From: an uncultured Clostridia bacterium
Lineage (GTDB): Bacteria > Bacillota > Clostridia > Oscillospirales > Acutalibacteraceae
Direction of reading: 5' to 3'
DNA length: 64,000 nt
Assembly: GCA_937884995.1 (NCBI GenBank)
Contig: CAKZZL010000014.1
Location: 46,574 to 110,573 of the forward strand
The position numbers and the translations under genes were made by a program. This document shows positions 26,917-36,500 of the stretch, one piece after another. The notes beneath the pieces were generated by a model. It worked only from the letters and a program-made list of their open reading frames with translations, ran no database searches and was not told the origin of the DNA. Every line of letters starts with the position of its first letter. Within the stretch, counting starts at the first letter, position 1.

Positions 26917-27747
26917 TCATATATCAATTTCTAAAATAATGGGTGTGTGGTCTGCTCTTTCTCCTGAATCTAACATCTTAGCCTTTTTTATTTTGTCTGC
27001 AATTCTGTTACTTAATATATAGTAATCAATTCTCCATCCCGAGTTGTTTATCTTGCTGGTCCTTATCCTTTGTGACCACCATGAATAAACATTTTCAACA
27101 TCACCGTTTAAGTATCTGAAGCTGTCCGTAAAACCGGCGGAGAGCAAGTTCGAAAAGCCCTCTCTTTCTTCATCCGTAAAGCCTGCAGACATATGATTGC
27201 TTGCAGGATTTGCAAGATCTATCTCCTTATGAGCGACATTAAAATCTCCGCATGCAATTACAGCTTTTCTCTTATCCAGCTCACACAGATAATCGCAAAA
27301 AAGCTTATCCCAGGCCATTCTGTCTTTTAATCTTTTCAGGCCGTCACCTGCATTTGGAGTATATACATTTACAAGATAAAAGTCATCAAACTCTGCTGTA
27401 AGCAAACGGCCTTCATAGTCCATTGTATCCGGCGCCCATATTTTAGGTGCATTGACTGTGACCTCAAGTCCGGGTTTTATTATGAACATAGTACCTGCAT
27501 AACCCTTTCTTGCAGGTTCAACAGAACTTACCCACTCTATTTTGTAAGCCGGGAAATATTCATTTAATTTTTCCAAATGAATCATTGACGGACCATCTGC
27601 AGGAAGTTTTGTTTCCTGAATAGCTATGACATCAGGATTATAATCTTTAATTTCAGTCAGGACATTTTGTGTAAGAATCGCTCTTGATGAACTTGATGTC
27701 AAAGCTGCATTCAATGAGTCTATATTCCATGAAATAAACTTATACAT
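26917..27747 (-). CDS. exoA: Exodeoxyribonuclease III / AP endonuclease
   Basis: This Mg-dependent enzyme cuts DNA at abasic sites and degrades 3' ends in base-excision repair. The 276 residues show the endonuclease/exonuclease/phosphatase fold: FISWNIDSLNA, IQETKL with the metal-binding Glu, YTPNAG, CGDFNVAH with the catalytic Asp and Asn, WRIDYYI, and the terminal catalytic SGERADHTPI (Asp-His). The ATG at 27745-27747 is preceded by GGAG at the right distance; a TTG 12 bases earlier is less likely. Convergent with the FAD oxidoreductase. Confidence 0.94.
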   Translation of the reverse strand: MYKFISWNIDSLNAALTSSSSRAILTQNVLTEIKDYNPDVIAIQETKLPADGPSMIHLEKLNEYFPAYKIEWVSSVEPARKGYAGTMFIIKPGLEVTVNAPKIWAPDTMDYEGRLLTAEFDDFYLVNVYTPNAGDGLKRLKDRMAWDKLFCDYLCELDKRKAVIACGDFNVAHKEIDLANPASNHMSAGFTDEEREGFSNLLSAGFTDSFRYLNGDVENVYSWWSQRIRTSKINNSGWRIDYYILSNRIADKIKKAKMLDSGERADHTPIILEIDI

Positions 27748-27773
27748 TTTCTTCTCCAATAAGCTGTTTGTCT

Positions 27774-27802
27774 ATAAAGGAGTCCTATTCGGACTCCTTT
27801 AT
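27774..27802 (-). terminator. Hairpin terminator after transglutaminase/FnIII gene
   Basis: A perfect 12-bp stem (ATAAAGGAGTCC/GGACTCCTTTAT) with a 5-base loop lies 9 bases after the stop of the upstream secreted protein gene. It has no T-run outside the stem, so it may also act as a processing or stabilising hairpin. Confidence 0.65.
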
Positions 27803-27810
27803 GCATTTCC

Positions 27811-29829
27811 TTATTTTGTTATTGTTTTCTGGTTATATGCGCTGAGTGTTGAACCATTGTATGCTCGTACAGCATATGTATATTTTGTTCCTGTCTTTGC
27901 AGTCTTATCCACATATGTAAGGGATGTGGTTGTTCCTATCTTTGAATAAGAACCTGAACCTGTCTTACGATATACATAATAGCCTTTGGCACCTGCTACT
28001 TTTGTCCAGCTTACTTTTACAGCCGCAGATGTTTTAGTTAATGTTATTGTCGGATTTGTAAGTCTTACAATAGCTTTTCCTGCATAAGCACTCATTACAT
28101 TTCCGTTATATGCTCTTACTGTATATGTATAAGATGTTCCTGCTTTTGCAGTTTTATCAAGATATGTAAGAGATGTGGTTGTTCCTATCTTTGAATAAGA
28201 ACCGGAAGCCGTCTTACGATATACATAATATCCTTTAGCGCCTGCTACTTTTGTAATTGTAACCTTAACCCCGTCTGCTGTGTTTGCAAGAGTAAATGCA
28301 GGATTTGCAAGTCTTATGCTTGTAACAGGTGTATACCAGCTTGTTACGCTGCCGTTTTGTGATCTTACTGCATATGTATATGATGTTCCGGCTTTTGCTG
28401 TCTTATCTGTGTAATAAAGATTTGTGCCGGCGCCGAGTTTTGTATACTGGCTTTCACCTGCGGCCTTACGGTAAACGATATATTTTATATCGCCTGTATT
28501 TTTTGTCCATGTTATTTTTAATCCGTCAGTGGTATTTGTAACCTTTATTGTAGGATTTGCAAGGCGAATTAAGGAAAGTCCGCTTGTATCATATTTTGAT
28601 TTTACAGTTCCGTCTCCTATATATCCTCTTACAGTGTATGTGTAAGTCGTCCCGGCAACTGCCTTTGTGTCAATATATGTTAAAGCTGCACCTGCATCAC
28701 CGATTTTTTTCCAATCTGTAGTTGATGTTTTTCTATAAACATAATATCCTGCAGAACCGCCAAGAGCGCTCCATTTAAGCTGGATTCCCTTTGTAGCATT
28801 GGAAATACTCAAAAGTTTCGGAGCTTTATTCTTATTTGCCCATTCTGAATATGTTGCGGTGGAAAGAGTCGGATATGTCAGGCTGAACGTACTGGCGGGA
28901 TAATGAATACCATCTGCTGTATGTGTTACAGACCATGCTTTATTTGTGAAATTGCTGTCAACACTGCTTGTTCCTGTCAGAAAATAATCATAATATATTT
29001 TGCTGACACTGTCTTGATCATCCCAGGTTACATCAACGCCATACCATTTGCCGTCATCCATCTGTACAGCATTCCACTCATGCTCTCCTGATCCTGATGA
29101 AGTTTCGGATGTACCAATAATCAATATACAAGGAATAGATTCACGATCACAAAGAAGTTTAAATGCTTCTGCATAGCCTTCACAAACAGATTTACCATTC
29201 AAGAAAACACCTGTCGGATGATGGTTCATCTTCGCGCTGAATGTATAATCATACGTATTCAGTTCAGCTATTTTATCATGTATAGCTTTAACTTTGTCAT
29301 AGCGTGTGCTGCCACTGATACTATTTGAATCAATTATGGAATTCATTTTTGTATATGCAGTTTTTACGGCGCTGAAACTTGCATAATTACTCGTGTCTGA
29401 ATTTCCTTCATCAAAAGTTATGTCAAAATTTGTAAGAGAATAAGTTCCACTTGATATGCTGAATGAGAAACTTGTGCTGTATCCGCCTATCCAGAAATAT
29501 TCAGGATAATCATCAATTGCAGCAGACAAAGCACCTATAACTGCGTTCTGGCAAAGTTTGCTTAGAGCGCTTTCTGAACTTGCTGTAAATGTCGATAGGT
29601 CAGTAATGCTTACCTGTCCGTTGTTATTAAGCCCGCCTTTTTGGCCAACAACGGCATTGTATACAACCTTTTGTCTTGCATCAAGCTGATTATAGAAAAG
29701 ATACGTGTTGCTTGCATTTGAATCTGCTTGTCTGAAGCTGTATCCTTTTATTCCTTCCGCACTTGAAGCAAAAGAAAATACAGAAGCCAAAATACAAATG
29801 CATAATATAAGAGAAAGAGATTTTTTCAT
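27811..29829 (-). CDS. Secreted transglutaminase-like protein with four fibronectin III repeats
   Basis: This 672-residue secreted protein starts with a signal peptide (about 1-24, ending FASSAEG). A transglutaminase-like domain spans about residues 150-290 with the triad Cys in GKSVCEGYAEAF, His in GEHEWNAVQ and Asp in YGVDVTWDD. Four fibronectin type III modules fill residues 345-672, the last two nearly identical (GYYVYRKT...GSYSKIGTTTSLTY). Such proteins act at the cell surface as proteases or cross-linkers; the exact activity is unknown. There is no sortase motif. The ATG at 29827-29829 fits AAAGGAG; a GTG 9 bases earlier is too close to it. Confidence 0.85.
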   Translation of the reverse strand: MKKSLSLILCICILASVFSFASSAEGIKGYSFRQADSNASNTYLFYNQLDARQKVVYNAVVGQKGGLNNNGQVSITDLSTFTASSESALSKLCQNAVIGALSAAIDDYPEYFWIGGYSTSFSFSISSGTYSLTNFDITFDEGNSDTSNYASFSAVKTAYTKMNSIIDSNSISGSTRYDKVKAIHDKIAELNTYDYTFSAKMNHHPTGVFLNGKSVCEGYAEAFKLLCDRESIPCILIIGTSETSSGSGEHEWNAVQMDDGKWYGVDVTWDDQDSVSKIYYDYFLTGTSSVDSNFTNKAWSVTHTADGIHYPASTFSLTYPTLSTATYSEWANKNKAPKLLSISNATKGIQLKWSALGGSAGYYVYRKTSTTDWKKIGDAGAALTYIDTKAVAGTTYTYTVRGYIGDGTVKSKYDTSGLSLIRLANPTIKVTNTTDGLKITWTKNTGDIKYIVYRKAAGESQYTKLGAGTNLYYTDKTAKAGTSYTYAVRSQNGSVTSWYTPVTSIRLANPAFTLANTADGVKVTITKVAGAKGYYVYRKTASGSYSKIGTTTSLTYLDKTAKAGTSYTYTVRAYNGNVMSAYAGKAIVRLTNPTITLTKTSAAVKVSWTKVAGAKGYYVYRKTGSGSYSKIGTTTSLTYVDKTAKTGTKYTYAVRAYNGSTLSAYNQKTITK
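27913..28254. repeat. Pair of ~93-base direct repeats in FnIII modules
   Basis: Bases 27913-28005 and 28162-28254, 249 bases apart, are nearly identical at DNA level, including synonymous sites. They encode the conserved halves of the third and fourth fibronectin III modules, which points to recent duplication or gene conversion. Confidence 0.85.
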
Positions 29830-29861
29830 ATTCAGCACACTCCTTTAAGTATTTTAAAATG

Positions 29862-29890
29862 ATTTTATCACAAATAATATTACAGTTCAA
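29862..29890 (-). promoter_or_regulatory. Sigma-A promoter for the transglutaminase/FnIII gene
   Basis: Read leftward, TTGAAC (29885-29890) and TAAAAT (29862-29867) are spaced by 17 bases, 33 bases before the start codon. Confidence 0.7.
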
Positions 29891-29902
29891 TCAAAATCAG
29901 AT

Positions 29903-30559
29903 TTATTTAACATTTTCATTTTTATATAAGTCAGGCAGCATCTTTGCAAGATTGCGATATTCTTGATAACAATGCTCGGTCATACCTTTTGCAGTCTCTT
30001 CAGTTAAAACAAACTTTCTGACAACAGGATTTTCAGCAAGCTGTCCTATCCAGAATCTGCTGACAAGAAACAAGCCGTCTTCATCCTGTCTGAAAATATG
30101 AGCCATTTCAGTATGAAAGACAAGGCCCCTGAAAGCTCCCACGTGTCCGCATACTATTAAGGGAAATGAGTTATCATCCATAGTTTTCTTATCAAAGCCG
30201 AAGTCTTCCGGGCTTACAAAATCTATTCTGAGAGGCAGTCTTCTGCCTCCTATTCTTTCTACCGGAAATTGCGAATTGGGAGAAAAGGCAGGCATCTTTT
30301 CCTGCTGAAAATACGACTTATCTTTTTTTGCATAAGAAACAGCAAAATGTTCTCCCGGGAACCATGCCTTGTAGCGCTCATCAGCCTGCGGATGCCACCA
30401 AAACCACCAATTTATCATATCAGTAGTAATGCCGGGCATAGGGCATGTCATTGAGACAAGATAATTTCCGTCAGGAAGTTTTGCAAATCCCATCTCTTTC
30501 TGGATATCTTTTGATTTTAAAATTTCGTTTTTGTCTTTGAATTCAGTTAATGTTATCAT
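29903..30559 (-). CDS. PhlG-like (DAPG hydrolase family) metal-dependent hydrolase
   Basis: This 218-residue protein resembles 2,4-diacetylphloroglucinol hydrolase PhlG, a zinc enzyme that breaks a C-C bond. Family features I see are CPMPGITTDMINWWFWWH (short forms MPGIT, WWFWWH), ERYKAWFPGEHF, VCGHVGAF and FHTEMAHIF, with His and Glu in positions suitable for zinc. A gut Clostridium is unlikely to meet DAPG itself, so the substrate is probably another acyl-phenolic or beta-diketone compound. The start at 30557-30559 has AAGG upstream. It is the last gene of the redox operon starting at 33241. Confidence 0.72.
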   Translation of the reverse strand: MITLTEFKDKNEILKSKDIQKEMGFAKLPDGNYLVSMTCPMPGITTDMINWWFWWHPQADERYKAWFPGEHFAVSYAKKDKSYFQQEKMPAFSPNSQFPVERIGGRRLPLRIDFVSPEDFGFDKKTMDDNSFPLIVCGHVGAFRGLVFHTEMAHIFRQDEDGLFLVSRFWIGQLAENPVVRKFVLTEETAKGMTEHCYQEYRNLAKMLPDLYKNENVK

Positions 30560-30569
30560 TATTACCTTG

Positions 30570-31457
30570 TTATTCCTTTTTCTTACTTTCACTGTAAAGA
30601 TGAGTTTTTGAACTGCGGTCTTTTTGTACACCGCGTGCATAAATTATCTCCGGATAACCGAATCCGACTATCAAACCCGTGTAGTGTTCTCTGGGTATGT
30701 TAAGCATCTCTCTGGCTTTCGGTGCAAGTTCATTAAGCACCTCAGCCGAATAACTCATTATGGTTGTACCGAGTCCGTATGCATTACATAAAAGTTCAAA
30801 ATATGCTGTAGCTATATTGCAATTGACTTTACTGTCCTCAGCCCATTTGCCCACACACTTTTCATGAGCTATAAAGAGATGAGGCGCACTACAGAAAAGG
30901 AGATCACCTTTTCTGACAGTTTTTTCGGACTCTTTCATTTTTGAATAATAAAAGTCACTGAAGCTGTGGGTATATATATGTCTTTTTGCTTTTTCATCCA
31001 TCACAGAATATGCTTCATGCCGGATTTCTTTTACTCTGTCCTTATCATCAATAACCGTATATTCAACTCCCTGAGCATTTCCGCCTGTCGGAGCAGCAGC
31101 CATGGCAGAAAGAATTCTTTTTAATATTTTTTTATCAACATTCTTATCGAGAAATCTGCGGCAGGAACGACGACTTGTAATCAGTTCTTCCATATACATG
31201 CCCATTTCTGCGGGTGGCAAAGGAAGAGAATCTTTAGCTTTTTTGCCGAAGATGGAGATTGCAGAAGTCGGACAAACGGCAAGACAATGCTGACATCTCC
31301 AGCATCCGCGCCAACCGAAACGTTCAAATTCTTTCATATACGGATAACCGTCAGCACCGAGTTCGAGAACCATACCCGAACAAGTATTTATACATTTACC
31401 GCAGTTAATACATTTGGACTTATCAATATAAAAATTCGTCCTTTGTTCCATTCCCAT
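30570..31457 (-). CDS. Ferredoxin-nitroreductase fusion protein
   Basis: This 295-residue protein joins a 2x[4Fe-4S] ferredoxin domain to a nitroreductase domain. The first cluster is CINCGKCINTC, the second CWRCQHCLAVCP with SAISIFG after it (residues about 13-60). The FMN-binding nitroreductase part follows, with SRRSCRRFLDKNV and NAYGLGTTIMSY. Such fusions pass electrons from iron-sulfur clusters to FMN and reduce nitro or quinone compounds. The ATG at 31455-31457 follows AAGGAG with good spacing. It overlaps the FMN reductase gene upstream by 35 bases. Confidence 0.87.
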   Translation of the reverse strand: MGMEQRTNFYIDKSKCINCGKCINTCSGMVLELGADGYPYMKEFERFGWRGCWRCQHCLAVCPTSAISIFGKKAKDSLPLPPAEMGMYMEELITSRRSCRRFLDKNVDKKILKRILSAMAAAPTGGNAQGVEYTVIDDKDRVKEIRHEAYSVMDEKAKRHIYTHSFSDFYYSKMKESEKTVRKGDLLFCSAPHLFIAHEKCVGKWAEDSKVNCNIATAYFELLCNAYGLGTTIMSYSAEVLNELAPKAREMLNIPREHYTGLIVGFGYPEIIYARGVQKDRSSKTHLYSESKKKE

Positions 31458-32007
31458 TATTCTGCTCCTTAAGCATTTCAGCCATATTATAAGCAAGTGT
31501 TTTTATGACGGAGGCGCCGAAACTATCATGAGCGCCCAGATATCCATTCCAATAATCACTGCTTACAACAGGCATTTGACTGAAAGTAAAATACTTATTT
31601 AATCTGTCAATAGACGGAGTTGAACCGGCTCTCCAGCAAGTCGCAATCGCTGCAGCAGGTTTCCCTGCAAGCAGTTGTCCGAAATTTGCGGTTGCATAAA
31701 AAACTCTGTCAAGCAAAGCGCATAATGCGCCGTTAGGTCCGGCAAAATATACCGGTGTCCCTATGATGACAGCATCTGCTTCTAACATTTTTTCAATCAG
31801 TTCATTGCACTGATCATCATCAAAAGCGCAGCGATGCTTCTGTGAGCATCTGCCACATCCGATGCATCCCCTCACAGCTTTAGCTTCAAGCTGAAAATAT
31901 GTGGTAGAAATACCGTTTTCTTTAAGTTCTTTATCCGCAATAGAAAGAGCTGCAGCAGTGTTTCCGTTATTATGCGGACTGCCGCATACGAGTAATACTT
32001 TCTTCAT
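31423..32007 (-). CDS. NADPH-dependent FMN reductase / iron-sulfur flavoprotein
   Basis: This 194-residue flavodoxin-fold protein binds FMN via GSPHNNGNTAAAL and has a compact cysteine motif CIGCGRCSQKHRC that may hold an iron-sulfur cluster, as in Isf-type flavoproteins. GTPVYFAGPNGALCALLDR is the typical second FMN-binding loop (here GTPVYFAG). It probably moves electrons to the ferredoxin-nitroreductase encoded next. Its ATG overlaps the stop of the truncated radical SAM gene (TAATG). Confidence 0.87.
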   Translation of the reverse strand: MKKVLLVCGSPHNNGNTAAALSIADKELKENGISTTYFQLEAKAVRGCIGCGRCSQKHRCAFDDDQCNELIEKMLEADAVIIGTPVYFAGPNGALCALLDRVFYATANFGQLLAGKPAAAIATCWRAGSTPSIDRLNKYFTFSQMPVVSSDYWNGYLGAHDSFGASVIKTLAYNMAEMLKEQNNGNGTKDEFLY

Positions 32008-32282
32008 TATGAGGTCCTCACAGTCAAAAAATTTTTCAAATAATCATATGTTGCAATGAAAGGATCTTCGCCCTGAAGATAAATTCTGTCAAAAGGATAA
32101 TACCACCCGCGTGCCAGCTCCTTTATATCTTCTTCAACGATTTCAATAGGGCTCATTGAAAAGTATGCATCTTTATAGAAAGTGCAGAAGGCACATTTTC
32201 CATAAGAACATCCACTTGTTATTTGAAGGAAGGCATCCTGTGCTTCATAAGGAGGTCTGTTGGTATCACTTGAAAAATGCAT
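32007..32282 (-). pseudogene. Truncated radical SAM protein (N-terminal fragment)
   Basis: The 91-residue frame begins like a full-length radical SAM iron-sulfur oxidoreductase (HFSSDTNRPPYEAQDAFLQ) and has the cluster motif CSYGKCAFC. It ends after GEDPFIATYDYLKNFL, where relatives run on for about 200 more residues. The last residues (TVRTS) look like a join. The remaining barrel is absent, so it cannot bind SAM as a normal enzyme. It is translationally linked to the FMN reductase, so an internal deletion probably fused them without breaking the operon. It may still be translated. Confidence 0.75.
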
Positions 32283-32293
32283 AGTTCCTCCTC

Positions 32294-33241
32294 TCAGACT
32301 CTTACAACAATCTTACCGTTAACAGAGGCATTATCCTGTGCGATAATAGCATCTTTGATATTTTCAAAATCAAATACTTTACCGTATTTAGGTTCAAGAT
32401 TATGCAATGACAAAAAGTCAAATATCTCATCTATAGTTTCCTGAGTCGGATAATTAGAGAAGAATCCTGTCAGATAAACACCGTTAGGTATCTCTTTAAT
32501 AGGGTCAAAATCATCCAAAGCATAAACACCGCCAAGAATTCCGGTATCACAAACTATAGCACCTTTATCAACAGAAGTAAGTGTATCCCTTATGCTTAAA
32601 GGTCCAACAAGGTCAAGCGCTTTGTTTACACATTTAATCTTACCTTTTAATTTACCGTCATCAAGGATTGCTTCATCTGCTTCTGAAATAAGGGAAAGTT
32701 TAGATTCTTTATGAGTTGTAGCAATAACTTTAGCGCCCAATGCTTTTGCAATTTGTATTGCAGCATATCCAAGAGCGCTGCTTGCACCTCGAACCAGCAA
32801 GCAATCATCTTTACTAAGATGCAAACACTCAAAAAGGCTGCCCCATGCAGTAAAATATGTCTCCGGAACTGCAGCAAGTGATTCCCATTTAAGTTCAGTT
32901 TTCACCTTAAAAACAATATGAGCAGGCAAAAGCGCATATTCAGCATAGCTGCCGTTAAATGATCTGCCCATGCCGCCCATCAAAGCAACAACCTTATCTC
33001 CGACCTTAAAATCGCAATCGGATGTATCTACTACTTCACCGACACATTCTATTCCCGGTATAACGGGATTGTTTATATATTCTTCGCAAATTTCGCTTAA
33101 TCTCAACAATTTTTCAGAGTGATTGAGTCCGAAACCTTTTACTTTAATAAGCAGCCAGCCGGGACGAACTTCCGGAATAGACGTTTCTGACAAAACAATC
33201 TCTTCACCTTTTGTAATTTTATCTATAATTACGGCTTTCAA
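32294..33241 (-). CDS. Zinc-free MDR-family NAD(P)H oxidoreductase (quinone oxidoreductase-like)
   Basis: This 315-residue protein belongs to the medium-chain dehydrogenase/reductase family. It has an N-terminal GroES-like domain (FGLNHSEKLLR, PGIECVGEV, VGDKVVALMGG) and a Rossmann domain with VRGASSALGYAAIQIAKALGA (short form GASSALGYAAIQ). The zinc ligands of alcohol dehydrogenases are missing, so it is probably an enone or quinone reductase using NAD(P)H. The start codon is TTG at 33239-33241 with GGTGGAG upstream. It opens a five-gene redox operon. Confidence 0.85.
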   Translation of the reverse strand: MKAVIIDKITKGEEIVLSETSIPEVRPGWLLIKVKGFGLNHSEKLLRLSEICEEYINNPVIPGIECVGEVVDTSDCDFKVGDKVVALMGGMGRSFNGSYAEYALLPAHIVFKVKTELKWESLAAVPETYFTAWGSLFECLHLSKDDCLLVRGASSALGYAAIQIAKALGAKVIATTHKESKLSLISEADEAILDDGKLKGKIKCVNKALDLVGPLSIRDTLTSVDKGAIVCDTGILGGVYALDDFDPIKEIPNGVYLTGFFSNYPTQETIDEIFDFLSLHNLEPKYGKVFDFENIKDAIIAQDNASVNGKIVVRV

Positions 33242-33272
33242 AATAACTCCACCCTTTACTTATGATATATTT

Positions 33273-33301
33273 ATTATATACTTTACATTATATATTAACA
33301 A
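33273..33301 (-). promoter_or_regulatory. Sigma-A promoter of the redox operon
   Basis: Read leftward, TTGTTA (33296-33301) and consensus TATAAT (33273-33278) are separated by 17 bases, 32 bases before the TTG start codon. Confidence 0.75.
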
Positions 33302-33311
33302 GTGTAATTGA

Positions 33312-33410
33312 GGCAAGCGTCTGTATGAGGACAACTTAAGCGGCAAGACCACGGACTATGATTACAATATCCTGTCCACCGAAATGGGCAAAAAGAATGA
33401 GAGTACATAA
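33312..33410 (+). pseudogene. Remnant of a large serine recombinase
   Basis: A 32-codon stop-to-stop frame reads KRLYEDNLSGKTTDYDYN then ILSTEMGKKNEST. This matches the style of the segment after the catalytic domain of Tn4451/TnpX-type recombinases (LYEDxxSGKIxDxxF). Nothing else of the gene remains. It lies between the redox operon promoter and the terminator of the tRNA, so it is probably the scar of a former mobile element at this tRNA. The rest of 33242-33598 is the promoter, terminator and tRNA listed separately. Confidence 0.5.
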
Positions 33411-33430
33411 CTCAAATCCGTTATGTACTC
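33386..33430 (-). terminator. Terminator after the initiator tRNA
   Basis: A perfect 11-bp stem GAGTACATAAC/GTTATGTACTC (33401-33411 and 33420-33430) is followed leftward by TCATTCTTTTT. It lies 6 bases past the CCA end of the tRNA. Confidence 0.85.
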
Positions 33431-33436
33431 CCGATA

Positions 33437-33512
<76 letters not shown>

Positions 33513-33598
33513 ATATATAAAGCACTCTCAAGTGCTTATATATAATACAATCAATTAGTTACTTTGTCAAGAATAAATTTTCAAGACATACAAATATG

Positions 33599-36500
33599 TT
33601 ATATTGTTGATATTTCGGGCATGGTTTCCTCAAGAACATCAAGTACGATTTTAACAGTATCAAGGGAAGTAAACATCGTTATTCCATTTTGTACTGCACA
33701 CTCCCTGATGGCAATACCGTCATCATAATGGACACCGGAAAGGATAGCTCTAGTATTGATGATATAGCTTACATATCCGGCACGTATTGACTGAAGAATT
33801 TCATCGCTTCCTTCACTGAGTTTGCCGCGTATTCTGGTCCTTATGCCGTGTTCTTTAAGGAAGTTGGCCGTTCCTATTGTTGCCTCAATATTAAAGCCAA
33901 GATTATAGAAACGTCTTATAAGAGGAAGAGCTTCCTGCTTATCTTCATCAGCGAGTGTTACTACAACCGTACCATAATCTTTCATCTTTATTCCGGAAGC
34001 CTGCAGTGCCTTATATAAAGCTCTGTTTAAGTGTTTGTCATATCCTATTGCCTCACCTGTTGATTTCATTTCAGGTGAGAGATATGCATCCATTCCGGCA
34101 AGCTTTTCAAATGAGAATGCGGGAGCTTTAACAGACCAGCGTTCTTTTTCTTTTGGATACACTTCAGTGATTCCCTGGTCTTTCAGCGACATTCCGAGCA
34201 TTGCTTTTGTTGCAATACTTACAAGATTAAATCCTGTGGATTTTGAAAGGAAGGGAACACTTCTTGAAGCTCTGGGATTTACCTCGATGACATAGACATT
34301 CTCATTTTTATCCACAATAAACTGGATATTGAAAAGTCCGACTATGCCGATTCCTAGGCCCAGTCTGATTGTGTAATCTATAATTATATCCTTTACTTTC
34401 TGTGAAATTGAGAAAGGCGGATAAACACTGGTACTGTCTCCGGAGTGTACACCGGTTCTCTCAACAAGTTCCATAATACCGGGCACAAATACATCCTTGC
34501 CGTCGCATATAGCGTCGACTTCGACTTCCTTACCAACCAGATACTTGTCTATAAGCACTGGCTTGTCAACATCTACTTCAACTGCATTTTTAAGATAGTG
34601 ACGCAGCATTTCCTCATTTGCGACTATTTCCATAGCACGTCCGCCGAGAACAAAGCTTGGTCTTACAAGTACTGGGTAGCCTATATTTTCTGCAGCTTTA
34701 ACGCCTTCTTCAATATTGGTAACAGCCTGACCTTTGGGATTTGGTATCTCGAGGGATTTAATAACGGCGTCAAAAGCATCTCTGTTTTCAGCCTTCTCAA
34801 TTGCCTGACAATCCGTACCTATTATCTTTACTCCCCTCTTATCAAGAGATTCAGCAAGGTTAACGGCTGTCTGACCGCCCAGCGTAACTATAACACCTTC
34901 AGGATTTTCGAGATGTATAATATTCATTACATCTTCGCATGTCAAAGGTTCAAAATACAATTTATCCGTAGTTGTATAGTCTGTTGAAACCGTCTCAGGG
35001 TTGTTATTGATAACAATAGCCTCATATCCCATTTCTCTGATTGTTCTGATTGCGTGAACCGTTGAATAATCAAATTCAACGCCCTGGCCGATTCTGATAG
35101 GACCTGAGCCGAGAACTATAACCTTTTTCTTGTCGGATACAATAGACTCGTTTTCATCTTCATATGTTGAATAGAAATAAGGAACATAGCTTTCGAACTC
35201 GCTTGCACAGGTATCAATCATCTTATAAACAGGATATATATTATTCTCTCTTCTCATCATATATATATCGTCTTCGTTTTCCTTCCAAAGTTCAGCGACA
35301 TATGAGTCAGAGAATCCCATCTTCTTTGCCTGTTTCAGATATTCTATGGAGTCTTTGTTAGCTTCCATTTCTTTTTCAAAATCAACAATATTTTTGATTT
35401 TATCCAGGAAGAACATGTCAATCTGAGTTATGTTACAGATTCTTGAGTGGTCAACACCCATCCACATAAGCTGGGATATAGCGTAAATACGGTCATCCGT
35501 ACCGTCCTTAACATAGTCAAGAAGTTCTTCCGTAGTCATTTCAGATGTATCAAACTTGTCCATATGAATATGGTTTTTTGATTCTTCCAAAGATCTTATT
35601 GCTTTAAGAAGACTCTCTTCGAATGTTCTGCCGACGCTCATAACTTCACCGGTTGCCTTCATCTGAGTTGAAAGTTTATTTTGTGCTGCAGGGAATTTAT
35701 CAAAGGGGAAACGCGGCATTTTTGTTACTACATAGTCAAGAGCAGGTTCAAAGCATGCAAGTGTATTGGCAAGAGGAATCTCATCAAGATTCATACCTAC
35801 AGCAATTTTTGCGGATACTCTTGCAATTGGATAGCCACTTGCCTTGGATGCAAGCGCAGAAGAACGCGAAACTCTTGGATTTACTTCTATTACATAGTAT
35901 TTGAAGGACTGCGGGTCAAGAGCAAACTGACAGTTACATCCGCCCTTGACATCAAGAGCACGAATAATCTTCAATGCTGAATCTCTCAGCATATGATACT
36001 CTTTGTTAGTAAGAGTCTGGCTTGGAGCAACAACTATAGAGTCACCTGTATGAATTCCTACGGGATCAAGGTTTTCCATGTTACAAACCGTAATCGCAGT
36101 GTCATTGGCATCACGCATTACTTCATACTCTATTTCCTTATATCCCTTAATACTTTTTTCTATAAGGACCTGATGAACCGGAGACTGAGCCAATGCATTC
36201 TTCATCATTTCCTTTAATTGCTCATCGTCATATGCAAATCCGCCGCCTGTACCGCCCAATGTGAATGCGGGACGTAATATAACGGGATATCCGATTTCAT
36301 TTGCTGCCTTGAGTGCCTCTTCTGTACTGTATGTTATTTGTGAAGGAACAACAGGTTCGCCTATTCTCTCACAAAGTTCTTTGAAAAGTTCTCTGTCCTC
36401 GGCGCATTCAATACTTTTAGAGTCTGTACCCAAAAGCTCAATTTCGCACTCTTTTAATACGCCTTTTTTATCAAGCTGCATAGCAAGATTTAAGCCTGTT

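Noticed and set aside
27913..28254. Repeat block as a possible CRISPR array
   Set aside because: Only two copies, inside a coding frame, encoding fibronectin III modules.
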